Below are positions 27,001 to 37,444 of a DNA stretch of 64,000 bases, in pieces; the stretch's first letter is position 1, and each line of letters opens with the position of its first letter. Source of the DNA: Apostichopus japonicus (taxonomy: Eukaryota > Echinodermata > Holothuroidea > Aspidochirotida > Stichopodidae); NCBI RefSeq assembly GCF_037975245.1, contig NC_092577.1, positions 29,134,398-29,198,397 of the forward strand. The letters are read 5' to 3'. A program made the translations under genes and the position numbers. The notes beneath the pieces were generated by a model that saw only the letters and a list, made by a program, of their open reading frames with translations, was not told the DNA's origin and did no database searches.

Positions 27001-27895
27001 ATTCTTTCTCACTTAGACAGTTGGTAATATTCTTCTCAAGATACGAGACACAGTGTTGTTCAGCCATGAGCTTTCCCGCGAATTCGCGGAATACCCGTGA
27101 TTTCTTTTCTACCCCGGGGACAAAAACTTTTATCCCAACACAATGTAGCATACGCAAACTGGAGCCTATACCGCAATTTTTGAAAATTTCAGTGATATTT
27201 TGTTCACCCCAGGCTCATCCCTGGTTGTTAACATCAACATATTAAAAGCAGACTGTATACATCTGATCCAGTTGGTACCCTGAATAATTCAAGGAGTCTC
27301 TAGTTTAGGATGTATCTTCATTGCGTTATAAACACAGCAATCGTGTACTCTTGACGTCATGAGGGTAGTTTTAACTGTCTATGAATTTTATAATGAATCT
27401 TGACTGTTTATACAGCCGCGTATTTTTTTTTAAATTATTTTTACAAGGTGGTGGGTTTAATAATGTGTACATCTGCAACTATGAATAATATTACATAAGA
27501 CTCGTGATAAATGGAACATGGGCCTTTGAGGTGACTAGCGTTGATGGTGACTAAAGAATTTGGGACTCTCTATTTGTCTTGATATATTATATTATATTTC
27601 TCTCTACAGTTTTGTTGTCTAATTAGTCAATTAAACTATTATGGAGTTGACTTCTCACAAGATGAAAGTATAAAGAGAAGCAAGGATGTGCAAGTGTCTT
27701 TGGGAAAAGATAACCTTTTCAGAGAGAAGGTGTTTATGAAAATTATTAAGGTTGATATTTTTATATATATATTTTTTTCCATCTTCAAGGTCTTCTAACA
27801 TGGCAACTGTCTCAGACTTTGACCATTCGACTTTCAATCCACTTCTGTTCTCTCGGGTCAAGAGCTACACCAGGACAGCCGTATCTCCACTATGA
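13393..27895 (+). CDS. FBXO9: F-box only protein 9 (SCF ubiquitin-ligase substrate receptor)
   Basis: Eleven exons: 13393-13623, 15338-15395, 17284-17361, 17832-17856, 21421-21529, 21927-22090, 22912-23114, 24088-24206, 24748-24864, 26895-26974 and 27790-27895. All junction phases agree and total 1290 nt including TGA at 27893-27895, so about 430 residues with an initiator Met, close to vertebrate FBXO9 (about 440). The order is an acidic N-terminus ([12 protein letters not shown]) with [12 protein letters not shown], a short TPR-like helix pair ([34 protein letters not shown]), a linker, the F-box, then the conserved C-terminal domain ([34 protein letters not shown]). By homology it binds SKP1 through the F-box and brings substrates to CUL1; in mammals these include TELO2 and TTI1. 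The initiator exon is unsettled. The first donor (AAG|gtctga) is weak. Confidence 0.93.
13627..13955 (+). mobile_element. LINE 3' end (reverse-transcriptase C-terminus remnant)
   Basis: The translation [19 protein letters not shown] followed by TSFKKCIY has the WNxLPxxLK...SFKKxL pattern of the C-terminal end of many CR1/L2/Jockey-type non-LTR ORF2 proteins. A 3' UTR-like hairpin (gggagtcttcc / ggaagacttccc) and an (AAAT)n tail at 13929-13949 follow. It starts within a few bases of the donor of the first FBXO9 exon. Confidence 0.6.
14930..15318 (+). mobile_element. tRNA-derived SINE
   Basis: The head resembles a tRNA: A-box-like TGGTCAAATGGTTAAGGC at about 14944 and B-box-like GGTTTGAGCCC at about 14989. 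Next comes the block TGTCCTTGGGCAAGGCGC, which is widespread in metazoan SINE bodies. The tail runs up to about 20 bases before the FBXO9 acceptor at 15337. Confidence 0.75.
15514..15739. mobile_element. 226-bp MITE with perfect 30-bp terminal inverted repeats
   Basis: The element begins AAAGCCCGGGTCACATCTGC and ends in its exact reverse complement, with identity over 30 bases. More loosely repeated GCGATTCAACTCGCAA motifs lie inside. No clear target duplication was found. It sits in the FBXO9 intron between 15395 and 17284. Perfect ends suggest recent activity. Confidence 0.8.
15987..16205. repeat. Imperfect direct duplication (~155 bp spacing)
   Basis: The block with CTGAAGAAATGGCCTTGTA near 16003 recurs as CTGAAGAAATGACCTTGTA near 16156, with similar flanks (agccccttg / agccccatg). 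It lies inside an FBXO9 intron and has no coding signal. Confidence 0.5.
16480..16775 (+). mobile_element. LINE 3' end remnant
   Basis: A frame reading [17 protein letters not shown] is followed by a stop and a tail ending in AATAAAGTTTTACTTACTT. The FIPRAIxLWN pattern is typical of the C-terminal end of non-LTR retrotransposon ORFs. The copy is strongly 5'-truncated. Confidence 0.5.
16840..17125 (-). mobile_element. tRNA-derived SINE, reverse orientation
   Basis: The reverse complement of about 17040-17120 reads as a tRNA-like head with TTAGCTCAGCGGTTAAGGC (A box) and GGGTTCAAGTTACTCC (B-box-like). The body continues leftward. Its block CGAAGTCAGTCTCTTA recurs at the right edge of the window (63920-64000), which establishes a dispersed family. 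Confidence 0.7.
17832..17856 (+). CDS. FBXO9: FBXO9 25-nt microexon
   Basis: Only 25 bases lie between acceptor atttcag and donor GATGA|gtaagt. It reads through with split codons at both ends to give DNSSSESDE, joining a phase-1 exon to a phase-2 acceptor. The Ser/acidic run resembles a casein-kinase-2 type site. Skipping it would shift the frame, so it must be included for a full product. Confidence 0.8.
18243..19314. mobile_element. 1072-bp hAT-like element with perfect 8-bp TSD
   Basis: The left end CAGGCTTGGGGTAATC is mirrored by GCCCCAAGCCTG. The flanking duplication ATGCCAGC is exact (18235-18242 and 19315-19322). Both subterminal regions are packed with TAATCGTAATCGATTAC motifs in both orientations, likely transposase-binding repeats by analogy with hAT elements. 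The centre (about 18400-19150) has no transposase. It lies in an FBXO9 intron. Confidence 0.9.
19563..21209. mobile_element. 1647-bp hAT-like element with perfect 8-bp TSD
   Basis: The left end TAGGGTTGGGCGATATATCG is mirrored by AAATATCGCCCAACCCTA. The duplication GTCAGGAT is exact (19555-19562 and 21210-21217). The subterminal regions are rich in ATCGCGATAAT palindromes. A palindrome around TTCGCGAA (about 21088-21119) and a GC-rich repeat at 20945-21035 lie inside. Short frames in the middle have no recognisable transposase signature, so it is probably non-autonomous. Confidence 0.9.
21927..22090 (+). CDS. FBXO9: FBXO9 F-box exon
   Basis: This exon encodes essentially the whole F-box: [18 protein letters not shown], then [16 protein letters not shown] and [10 protein letters not shown]. 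The LP..LL..IF..V...DL..L..V.R.W pattern that contacts SKP1 is intact. It enters in phase 0 after GGA (acceptor tattttcag) and leaves in phase 2 (CAAAG|gtgagt), with the split Arg codon completed by the exon at 22912. Confidence 0.95.
22180..22240 (-). repeat. Dispersed hammerhead-ribozyme-like repeat, copy 1
   Basis: On the minus strand the order is TTGAAGA, a five-pair stem around a TGCTA loop, then CGAAACGTCAGGCC. This is the layout of a hammerhead core (CUGANGA, stem II, GAAA) with one core substitution (first C to T). The same block recurs at 48205-48273. Hammerhead motifs are known in Penelope-like retroelements; the assignment here is inference. Confidence 0.4.
24009..24047. repeat. 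(TA)n microsatellite
   Basis: About 19 TA units, some 40 bases upstream of the FBXO9 acceptor at 24087. A shorter TA run lies at 23936-23953. Confidence 0.9.
25540..26405 (+). repeat. Polypurine minisatellite, ~9 units of 80-95 bp
   Basis: Units share AACAGACAAACTCA, AAATTAAGA, a (GA)n(G)n purine block, GAGGGATGAATGGTGAGTGA and CCACA. It lies in the FBXO9 intron 24865-26894. The almost pure purine G-runs could form triplex or quadruplex structures. The long minus-strand frames here are artefacts of the repeat. Confidence 0.9.
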
Positions 27896-28115
27896 ATAAT
27901 CAACACAAGATAGCTTTATATCTACTCTCTGCATATTCATGACCATATAGCTTTACATTCACTATGAATATTCAAGATCAGATAGCTATATCTTACTCCA
28001 CTCTGCATATTCATGACCATGTAGCTTTTCATTCACTATGAATATTAATGACCATATAGCTTTATATTCACTATGAATATTCACGATCAGATAGCCGCAG
28101 CTATGAATATTCAAA
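27896..28115 (+). repeat. FBXO9: Tandem repeat in the FBXO9 3' UTR region
   Basis: Several imperfect units of about 40-45 bp with GAATATTCA(T/A)GA and CATATAGCTTTA(T/C)ATTCAC start immediately after the FBXO9 stop codon. If retained in the message, the 3' UTR would carry repeated short palindromes (GAATATTC). Confidence 0.7.
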
Positions 28116-30370
28116 GTTGTTTTCATCTTGATCATTTTTTCCTTTTTTATGTTTTTATGTTTCAGGTTTTTTTGTTTGGTTCATTCCACATACATAACTT
28201 TGCTAAGAAGTAAACGCATTTTGTACGCACTTTATCATCAACTTTTGCGGGTTTATTAACAAACATATGTTGCATTTAAATTAAGGTATTTCCTGAATAT
28301 CTTTTCTTTTTTTTCATTTTTTATTTGTTCAAACCCCTGTTTCAATGCTTGAATTTAAATATCTAGTAAGTAAACCACTGTGACTATTACATACTTTAGA
28401 ACCAACTTCTGTGACTGTAACATAACTGTACCAATTGCTGACCTTCTATTGTCCATTCCGTTTACAATTGGATTGAATCAACTGTTTTGGAAGGATAATT
28501 TTGAAGGTAATATTGTGTTTTAAAGACATAGAATGTAATCAATGCACCCTGGTGAAATTGGCATTCGATTCCTTCATTTTGAGATACATTCAATTTGACA
28601 AAAGTGAACTTTAAAATACCAAAGACAGATGATGTCATAGATGGATTCTCCACAACATATATTTTGTTTTCAACAAAATTGGAGTTTCGTTTTGTCTTTA
28701 GAAAGTGGACTCATCCAAATTTGAATACACTGATATTCCTTATTATTGTGTAAGTTATTCCAGCTCTGCCATAAAAAGTAGGAATTATTCCCCAAAACAA
28801 TAGTGTAAAAAAAAAACACACACATCTTTGTCAATCTGCATTTATGATATTATACCTGCTTGCTCTAACTTTCCTTGTGGTGCAAAATGTTACAACTTCA
28901 AACAAGTAATTCTGGAAAATGGCCTTTTAAGAATTGTAATGAAAGTTGGGGTTCCTGTTCAAAGGGCAGAGATTATTAAATTTACCTCTCAATTATTCAA
29001 TTTTTTTTTTTTTTTTTGCATAATGCTATAATGTTGAACACTATTCTTCACATCAAAGATTGCCTTTCACTGTAAAATATACATGGTTCTCAAACAATTT
29101 CCCCAACATAACCAAAAATTAGTAGGACAGTTTATTCCAAGGTTGACCCCAACTTAACAGGCCATTGACCAATAGAAAAATTCAAATATATTGTGCGGGC
29201 AAAATTGGAAAGTCACCCAAAAACTGATGTCCGTAGATCGGTAACATGTGATTGGTTTATGAGGGTGCATTCGTCTGACATTGATTAATTATTGGCACAC
29301 ATCCAAGTGATGGATGCTAGGTTTACAAAGCCAACATTTCAATTTTAATGTTGGCATGAAACATGTTTTCATCCACTGTGTTTCTGCTGAGATGCAGTCA
29401 GTAGTATCACTATAGTGGAAACAGACACTGTGTTACATGACTCAGTGATTTTATCAGTGTTGGTATGGTTTTCACAGTATTTCTTCTTACATAAAGTGAG
29501 TAAAAATATAAAAGCTGATGTCTCTTATAAACAAGTAATAACGTCTTAGTCTAACTAAGTCTGTATTAAGTGACATTACTAACAGCAGATATCTCTTTTA
29601 AATGGAACCATGCAGTCAGTGATACCAAAAATATCAGATGTGCTAATATGGTCAGAAAGATAATATCTTACAACACAACATGATCAGCATCTCATTGACT
29701 GTCTTTGAAAATCGAAAGCGTGGCATCGATAATGTTATGACTATCATTTTGTGTTTTACAAGTTGTCATGGTGACATACCAAGTAATATTCGCTGCATTT
29801 TTGGTTCTTTTCTTATTTGTTTAATTCCTTTCTCAAAATAACAATTTGTAAAGTGGGATGTAACCTAATACAGTAATCACCAGTTTTATTTGTATTGTAA
29901 ATAACTAAATAGGTTGCCTATAACATGATGATCTTCTAATTACCTCATAGATGGTCTAATAGTGTACAAGCAAACCTGGTGGAGGTTAATGTGCAGAATC
30001 TTAAAAGTAATTGGTAACAGGTGACTATAATTTGTCAGATATTATCTGTAATGGGTTACGATATGATATATATATATATTAAATGGACTGTCATATTATC
30101 AACAAGGGAAAGTGTGGAAAACAATGAACAAGTCAAGCAATTGTGTTGTAGTGTTTTCTATAACGATTCTGGTGTTACGATATTTCAGCTTTAAATTATG
30201 TGAACTCTCAGGAATGCATGCCACTAAGGCTCCATTGATGGATTGCCACTCAGCACATTGCCGCATAGTCAATGTCTCTGAAATTCTAAATCTCTACCAA
30301 AGCAGTTTTTTAACTTATATATGCAACAAGACACCTATGGATGATATTCAGAACCATCAGTCCTTAACCA
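28116..30370. other. Intergenic, nothing recognised
   Basis: AT-rich unique-looking sequence downstream of FBXO9 with a T run at 29002-29017 and a short TA run near 30067. No coding exon, transposon ends or RNA gene could be supported. Confidence 0.4.
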
Positions 30371-30610
30371 ATTTGTAATAATAAAAATAATAATAAAATA
30401 GTACTTATATAGCGCGTTCATCAGCAACGTTGCTCGAAGCGCTTTACAGGAATTGAAACAATTAATATATACATAATGCATTTGTTAACATGTTTTTCAA
30501 CTTTAACATTGCAAATGAGGTACTGAGCTATTGGTCTGTGTATTAGATTAAGGAGTCCAGCCACTCTAATTGAGTGTTCTTCTAAATTATATCCCACAAT
30601 CTCACTCAAA
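30371..30610 (-). mobile_element. Retroelement 3' tail, reverse orientation
   Basis: A run of AATAATAAAA is followed by TAGCGCGTTCATC and CGAAGCGCTTTACAG. On the minus strand this is the GCGCTTTA...ATTATTATT ending typical of CR1/L2-like LINEs and associated SINEs. A similar tail is at 63466-63550. The 5' limit is uncertain. Confidence 0.45.
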
Positions 30611-30649
30611 CATTAGTTTAAATTTAAACATGTACCATCTTCTTCAGAC

Positions 30650-31125
30650 ACAATGGATTGGGATAGGGGAGGGCCATGTTGGTGCCAGGAATGATTCACA
30701 CAGGGGACATTGGACAGATAGGAGAGGGCCATGATGGTGCCAGGAATATATTACTCGGGACATTTACACAGATAAGAGTGGCGTGGTGATGCAAAGGAGA
30801 AAGAAGAAAAGTTATACAGATAGGATAAGGATAGGGAAGGCCATATGTTGGTCCAGGAATGAGTCAAACAGGGGACATTAGACATAGGAGCAGGATAAGA
30901 GCGGGACATGCTGATGCTAGGAATATTAAAGTTATACAGAGGATATTTAGACGAGATGGATAGGAGAGGGCCATGTTGGTGCCAGGAATATGTTACATGG
31001 GACATTTTGACAGGAGTAGGATAGGAGAGGGGCATGGTGATGCTAGGAATAGGTTACACAGGACATTTCGACAGGAGTTGGATAGGTAAGGGGCATGGTG
31101 GTGCCCAGGAATAAGTTAAATTCCC
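30650..31125 (+). repeat. Minisatellite, ~8 units of about 60 bp
   Basis: Repeated units contain GGATAGGAGAGGGCCATG, GGTGCCAGGAATA and GGGACATTT(G)ACA. Units vary by substitutions and small indels. It lies immediately upstream of the LINE fragment at 31215. Confidence 0.85.
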
Positions 31126-31214
31126 CGACTGAAGTAGTGTCCTGAATCTTTTTGGGAGGGGCAGACGTGAATGAAGTATTTTTTGAAGGATGTGGTGCTG
31201 CCGTGGGGTCATCG

Positions 31215-31866
31215 AGGCTAAGTCCCATGTATTACTTATTCAAGCAAGATATTTCCAGTACTTGTAAGTCAATCAACTTCTTCCTTCGCAAAATGGCACA
31301 CATTCGGAAATATCTAACTGAAAAGTCCTGCAAGACCGTCATTCATGCTATAATGTCTGCCAAACTGGATTATGCCAACTCGCTTCTTTATGGTTTACCA
31401 GATAATCAGCTTCGATTGTTCCAGCGAACACAAAATGCAGCAGCCAGAATCATCACACGCTCAAAGAAGTTCGACCACATCACTCCTATTCTTCGGCAAC
31501 TGCACTTGTTATCTGTTTCCTACAGGATAAACTTCAAGATCATCCTGCTCACATATAAATCCCTGCATGAATTAGCACCAGAATACATGAGTAGCATGAT
31601 CAGTCGAAAGACCACCACCCGCTCTCTCCGATCCTCAAATCAGCTACTGCTCCATGTTCCTAAGTGGAAGCTCAAGTCATTTGGTCAACTGTTCTAATGC
31701 CGCTCCTACTCTTTGGAACTCACTTCCACTGCACATCAAGTCGGCACCCAACGTTAACAGACTCAAAACTTATCTATTTTTGACTGCCTTCCCTGAGCAC
31801 TAGCGCCACTGAGCATTGGTTTTCATATTGGCGCTATGCATTTTTTATTATAATTATTATTATTGG
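31215..31866 (+). mobile_element. 5'-truncated non-LTR retrotransposon, ORF2 C-terminal region, frameshifted
   Basis: The translation contains HAIMSAKLDYANSLLYGLP and FQRTQNAAARIITRSK, then HITPILRQLHLLSVSYRINF. This is the conserved region after the reverse-transcriptase fingers in CR1/L2/Jockey-type ORF2. A frameshift near 31690 moves the rest, AAPTLWNSLPLHIKS to LKTYLFLTAFPEH and a stop at 31801-31803, into another frame. A 3' tail with ATTATTATTATT ends at about 31866. The upstream polymerase and endonuclease are missing, so it is a dead copy. Confidence 0.85.
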
Positions 31867-32109
31867 GGGTCCTCCCTCCAAATTAAAAGTCCAATGGTGA
31901 CTATATTTTAGGTTTCATACGTAGCACAAAACAGAAGGTTGAGCTTATCAATGGTGATAATGGAATCCCCTCCAGCTGAAACGCTGGTCACGGTTACTTA
32001 TAGACAAATCATCACCCTAACGTCAGGCACGTAGCCAACCTCCACGGTGTGAGGGGGAAGCCAAACTTTTACGCTTACATTGATTTGACTTTTCATGACA
32101 CCATAATCA

Positions 32110-34410
32110 CAGTCGCGTATCCAGGATTTTCTAACCCGGGGGGCGCGAATTACTATCTAAGCGGAGCGCCACCATCGGTTGGCGCGCAGCGTACAAGAAA
32201 ATTTCTGGTTTTGATACCACCCAGATCACCGGAAATGGTACTTCTCGGCCTTGAAATGACCAACCAGATGTACACTTTTGCCTGAGAACGAAGTATTTCC
32301 CAATAGTTTTTTTTTTCCATCCATAACCTTTTTGAATATTGTCACCAGTCACAAATCATGTTCGACCTTATCGCATGACCTGTGGATCATTGCTTCTGTA
32401 GGTGATTCTACGTCGCGGCCCACAATATCCGTCAGCCCCACTTTTCAAGGTTTCAAGCCCATTATTTGTTCAGAATTTGAAAATTCACATTCTCACTTCA
32501 AAAAATACCCATAATGTCGCACAAAATTTCATCTATGGACAACCAATATAGAAAAACCTCCATCAACCCCTAACAGACCGGTCAAAATTGCATAGCTCCC
32601 AACTCTTGAGAAGGCAAAAGCTGGTCCATGCCACGAATCGCCGTCCTGGGGGAGGGGTATACGGGGAGGGGGTGTCCTCCTCCCCTTTTGAATTTTTTTG
32701 GAATCCTGGTGATGCCTACATGTAAAATGGTGGCACTTAGAAAGGCTTTTGACACCCAAAATTTTCTGAGAACTATGCATTTTTTTGTGTGTAACATCAA
32801 TTAATTGAATAGTAGGTGATAATTCATTCTTTCCCGTGGCATGAAAATGTTCGCTGCTCGCCCCAATGAAAAGAAATAGAGGCTAACTTGAGGTTCAAAT
32901 GATGCTGTAAAGGAGGTTTTATACTCTATTATGCTAAATGCTTAAGAAATGATGGTTGCTAAGTCAAACTTTAATGCAATTTTTTTTGATGTATACTTGA
33001 CAATTACAATGTGGGTTTTTCGGAAGCTTTCGCGGGTCAGCGGGTTTGGGTGTTAGAATGCGGGTCCAACCCGCGAATTGCGGGTCAGTTGGGAGCTCTG
33101 AAATTGCACGAGTAGAGGGAAGTGTGATGAAGAATGATGGTCAGAAATTTTCGAAAATTCATACTCAGCTAATTTATTGGTGTACAAATATTAAAACCTC
33201 TTATAACGGCTATTATAAAACTCCGAAACCGGACACTACACACGTAGGCGTAAGAGGCGAGAGGTGCAGTCCCTAATTCTCCATGACTAATGTAAAATAT
33301 AGTTTTGACATAATTGGACCTCCATGCTTTTTCTCCATCTGCATAAGACATTTCGTTGTTTACATTATCATCCCGACGGACCGTACGGTACACGATGGCA
33401 TGTAATGTAGGCTAACAACCGCTGCTTGCTTATATGATATTGACATCAACTTGTTGAACGCGCGCGGAGCGCGCGAAAATTTTTGGTTATTTTTTCGGGC
33501 AAGTCGGACAGTTTTGAGGCTGTTCATCCTGGAACGCCATTTTCATGCTCACTGATATGATGTGATATCTGCTGTTTGCTTTACAAATTCGAACACCGGG
33601 CGCCTAGCGAGGAATTTGCCAAGGGAGAGGTGATGCCTGTAGGCAAAGTATCTAAGTGTTGCGTCACCATAAGTTGGCGCGAAGCGTACAAGAAAAGTTT
33701 GGCCGAAAATCCCTCCCAGGTCGCTGGAAATGGCACTACCCAGGACCATTTGTTGGCGCGAAGCGTAAAAGCAAATTTTGCCGGAAATGCCTCCCAGATC
33801 GCTGGAAATGACACTTCCCATACCTTGTAAGTTGCATCTGAGCACTCTCAATTTTGAAATTACTAGCAATATCATAAAAAAAAATATGCTGAAGGGGGGG
33901 GCGGTCGCCCCTTCCCGAAATGCGTAATGTTCCCCGACGACACGGTCGAGTTCGAGACCAGCCACATGGTTTCATAACACAATTCTACAATTGTTTAAGG
34001 CATATAAACACACACACGCGTTATGGTAGACCATATATAGTATATTGACCACGAGTGAGTGAGGGAAAATGGAAACGTCAAAAATTGAGTTGTCGGTGTA
34101 AGGGCTAGGGTGAGGCACACGCCCCTTCCGAAATCCTTGATCCGTCACTAGCTACCCTGTGTATATAATAGGGATCAGCGCTGTAATAATGTCACTGTTC
34201 CTCTTTCTCTTCCCGGTGTCTTGGCGTTTTTCTTATCTCCCTCCTTTTCTCCCTTTTCTCTCTTTCTTCTTTTTCTTTTCCCTTCCTTCCTCTCCTCCTT
34301 CTCCTCTTTTTTCCCCCTCTTTTTTCTTTTTTCTTCTCTTTTTTTCTCTCCTCTTTTTCTTACCCGGGGGGCGCGCGCCCCCAACGCCCCCCCCCCTGGA
34401 TACGCACCTG
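32110..34410 (+). mobile_element. ~2.3 kb non-autonomous DNA transposon, composite family, copy B
   Basis: The left end CAGTCGCGTATCCAGG and right end CCTGGATACGCACCTG are flanked by an exact 5-bp duplication AATCA (32105-32109 and 34411-34415). The shared core occurs near the left end (about 32150-32245) and again at about 33645-33735. A pyrimidine block (34190-34375) precedes the GC-rich right end. It is interrupted by a separate element at 32593-33100, and matches copies A and C without it. Confidence 0.88.
32593..33100. mobile_element. 508-bp hAT-like element nested in copy B, perfect 8-bp TSD
   Basis: The ends read TAGCTCCCAACT and AGTTGGGAGCTCTG. The duplication AAATTGCA is exact (32585-32592 and 33101-33108). 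Copies A, C and D read through this site uninterrupted (AAATTGCACGAG), confirming insertion. Its interior shares GGGGAGGGGGTGTCC and TGGCACTT blocks with the element at 56709-57062. Confidence 0.88.
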
Positions 34411-35241
34411 AATCATATTGGCTCTATCCTCTGCTACCAATTGGAATTTAGGGAGGGGAAGGGGAGCAGATGTTAGATGACATCTGTTTTGGGGAAAATG
34501 TGTTAAAGGGGAGGACAAGAATTTTGTTACGGTAAGGGGAGTAGATGCAATATGGCACTATCATTTCCTCGTCCATTTTACTTAACGACTGTGTGCACGT
34601 GCGTGTGCAATTTTTTTCCATTCATGCGTCCTTGTAAATTTCTGTACGTATTCGCACTCCCCCACACCTAGCTCCCCTCTCCACCCCAGACTAATATACG
34701 CTAACCAGCACGTCATTTCTTCTAAGTTGCTCAAAAATTGTGTAGCCTTACTGGTTATGATACGACATCATATTTGCAATTCATCTAATAAGCATGGGCG
34801 GCGATCATGGGGGGGACGGGGGGACATGTCCCCCCCCCCCAATATTTTAGGTGGGGGGGATATAGTATCAAATATCCCCCCCAATATTTGGTGGCATAGT
34901 TTTTTTAAGCATATGTTTTGTATTTTTTTATGATATCGCTAGTAATTTCAAACTAGAAAATACTTAGATGCAACTTACAAGGCCTGGGAAGTGCCATTTC
35001 CAGCAATCTGGGAGGCATTTTCGGCCAATTTTTTTTTTTTTGCGCTTCGCGACAACTTAGAAAGTCTGGGTACAAGCTTTGCCCCGCCCAAATTCCTCGC
35101 AAGGCGCCTGTCTAACCGTGTCACAATTCTTTACTATATATGACCGAAAGTAGTTTTTACTTTTTTTTCGAAATGAATAGCTAGACGGACCGCATCCGTA
35201 ATGAAATTTGGTTTGCATCTTGTGTAAGTACGTACAATCAT

Positions 35242-37367
35242 CAGGCGCGTATCCAGGATTTTCAAACCCGGGGGGCGCGAATTACTATCTAAGCGGAGCG
35301 CCACCATCGGTTGGCGCGCAGCGTACAAGAAAATTTCTTATTTTGATACCCCCCAGATCACCGGAAACGGCACTTCTCGGGCTTGAAATGAGCAACCAGA
35401 TGTACACTTTTTGCCTGAGAACCAAGTATTTCCTAATAGTTTTTTTTTTCCATCCATAACCTTTTTGAAGATTGTCAACCCGGCACACATCATGTTCGAC
35501 CTGATCGCATCTCCTGTGGGTCTTTGCTTTTGTAGGTGATTCTACGTCACGGCCAACAATACCCGTCAGCCCCACTTTTCAAGGTTTTAAGCCCCATATT
35601 TGTTCCGAATTTGAAAATTCACATTTCTCGTGAAAAAACTCACTTGAAAACATACCCATAATGTTGTACAAAATTTCATCTATGGACAACCAATATAGAA
35701 AAACTTCCTTGAACCCCTAACAGACTGGTCAAAATTGCACGAGTAGAGGGAAGTGTGATGCAGAATGTTGGTCAGAAATTTTCGAAAATTCAGACACAGT
35801 TAATTTATTGGTGTACAAATATTAAAACCTGTTATAACGGCTATTATAAAACTTGGTTGAAGGAAATGAAAAAATAGCAGATATTTCCGAAACCGAACAC
35901 TATACACATAGGCGTAGGAGGCGCGGCGGAAGTGGCGGAGCTAGGGGTATTGGTCGGGAGGAGCGAGAATGGTCTGTAGGGGCGCTTTCAACACTATCTA
36001 AGCGGAGCGCCACCACTGGTTGGCGCGTAGCGTACAGAAAATTTTTGAGTAAAGATACTCCCTAGATCGCCGGAAATGACCTTTTCCGGGCCTGGCTAAT
36101 TTGCAGATAAACGAAGAATAAATAGGTGTCATCTCCAAATTACACCAACAAAATGTGAGAAATGTCAATAAGTAGATGAGAGCGCAATAAAAAAGTCAAT
36201 AATCACGAATAAGTAAAAAGTGGTAAAGAGCTGAAAAAAGCGCCAGCAGTCCATTTGAGTCCGTCAGGGGGGGGGCATGCGCCCCCTGACCGTATGGACG
36301 CTCCGCCACTGCGCGGCGGGGGTGCAGCCCCTAATTCGCCATTACTAATGTAAAAGAGAGTTTTGACATAATTGGACCTCCATGCTTTTTAAACATCTAC
36401 ATGAGACATGTCGTTGTTTACATTAGCATCCCGCGGTATACTGCGCAATTTGAACGGACCGTACGGTACATGATGGCATGCGATGTATTAACCGATGCTT
36501 GCTTATATGATATTGACATTAACACGTTGAACGCGCGCGAAGCGCGCGGAAATTTTGGGTTATTTTTTTAGGCAAGTCGGACAGTTTTGAGGCTTTTCAT
36601 CCTGGAACGCCATTTTCATGCTCACTGATATGATGTGATATCTGCTGTTTGCGTCACAAATTCGAACAGGCGCGTAGCGAGGAATTTGCCAAGGGAGGGC
36701 GAAGCCTGTAGGCAAATTATCTCAGCGTAGCGCCACCACAGGTTGGCGCGAAACGTACGAGAAAATTTTGGCCGAAAATGTCTCCCAGATCGCTGGAAAG
36801 GACACTTCCCAGGCCTTGTAAGTTGCATCTAAGCACTTTCTATTTTGAAATTACTTAGCGATATCATTTAAAACAATGCTGAATGGGGGGGGGCGGGTGG
36901 TCGCCCCCATCCCAAAAATCGTCATGTTCCCCAACGACACGATCGAGTTCGAGACCAGCCACAGTTGGTTTGATAGCACAATTCTACACACGCGTTATGA
37001 TAGACCATATATAGTATATATATAGATCATTAGTGAGAGAGGAAAATGGAAACGTCAAAAAATGGAGTTGTCGGTGTAAGGGGTAGGGTGAGTCAAACTT
37101 TTACGAAATCATTGATCCGTCACTGGCTACCCTTCAGCGCTGTAATGATGTCACTGTTCCTCTTTCTCTTCCCGGTGTCTTGGCGTTTTTCTTTTACTCC
37201 CTCTTTTTCTCCTTTTTCTCTCTTTCTTCTTTTTCTTTTCTCTTCCTTCCTCTCCTCCTCTTCTTTTTTCCCCTCTTTTTTCCTTTTTTCTTCTTTTTTT
37301 TTTCTCTCCTCTTTTTCTTACCCGGGGGGCGCGCGCCCCCAACGCCCCCCCCCTGGATACGCACCTG
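35242..37367 (+). mobile_element. ~2.1 kb non-autonomous DNA transposon, composite family, copy C
   Basis: The left end CAGGCGCGTATCCAGG and right end CCTGGATACGCACCTG are flanked by an exact 5-bp duplication ATCAT (35237-35241 and 37368-37372). The shared core lies at about 35280-35375 and 36715-36815. It carries a nested 382-bp element (35930-36311) and the terminal pyrimidine block 37150-37320. Confidence 0.88.
35930..36311 (+). mobile_element. 382-bp hAT-like element nested in copy C, perfect 8-bp TSD
   Basis: The left end (A)AGTGGCGGAGCTAGGGG is mirrored by GGACGCTCCGCCACTG. The duplication CGCGGCGG is exact (35922-35929 and 36312-36319). The shared core is at about 35990-36085. It is the same family as 44097-44491. 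Confidence 0.87.
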
Positions 37368-37444
37368 ATCATACATATGATCCACATCGATATGGGTTCA
37401 CTGGGTTTCCATTTGGCCTGTTTCCTACAAGATTTCTATAACCG

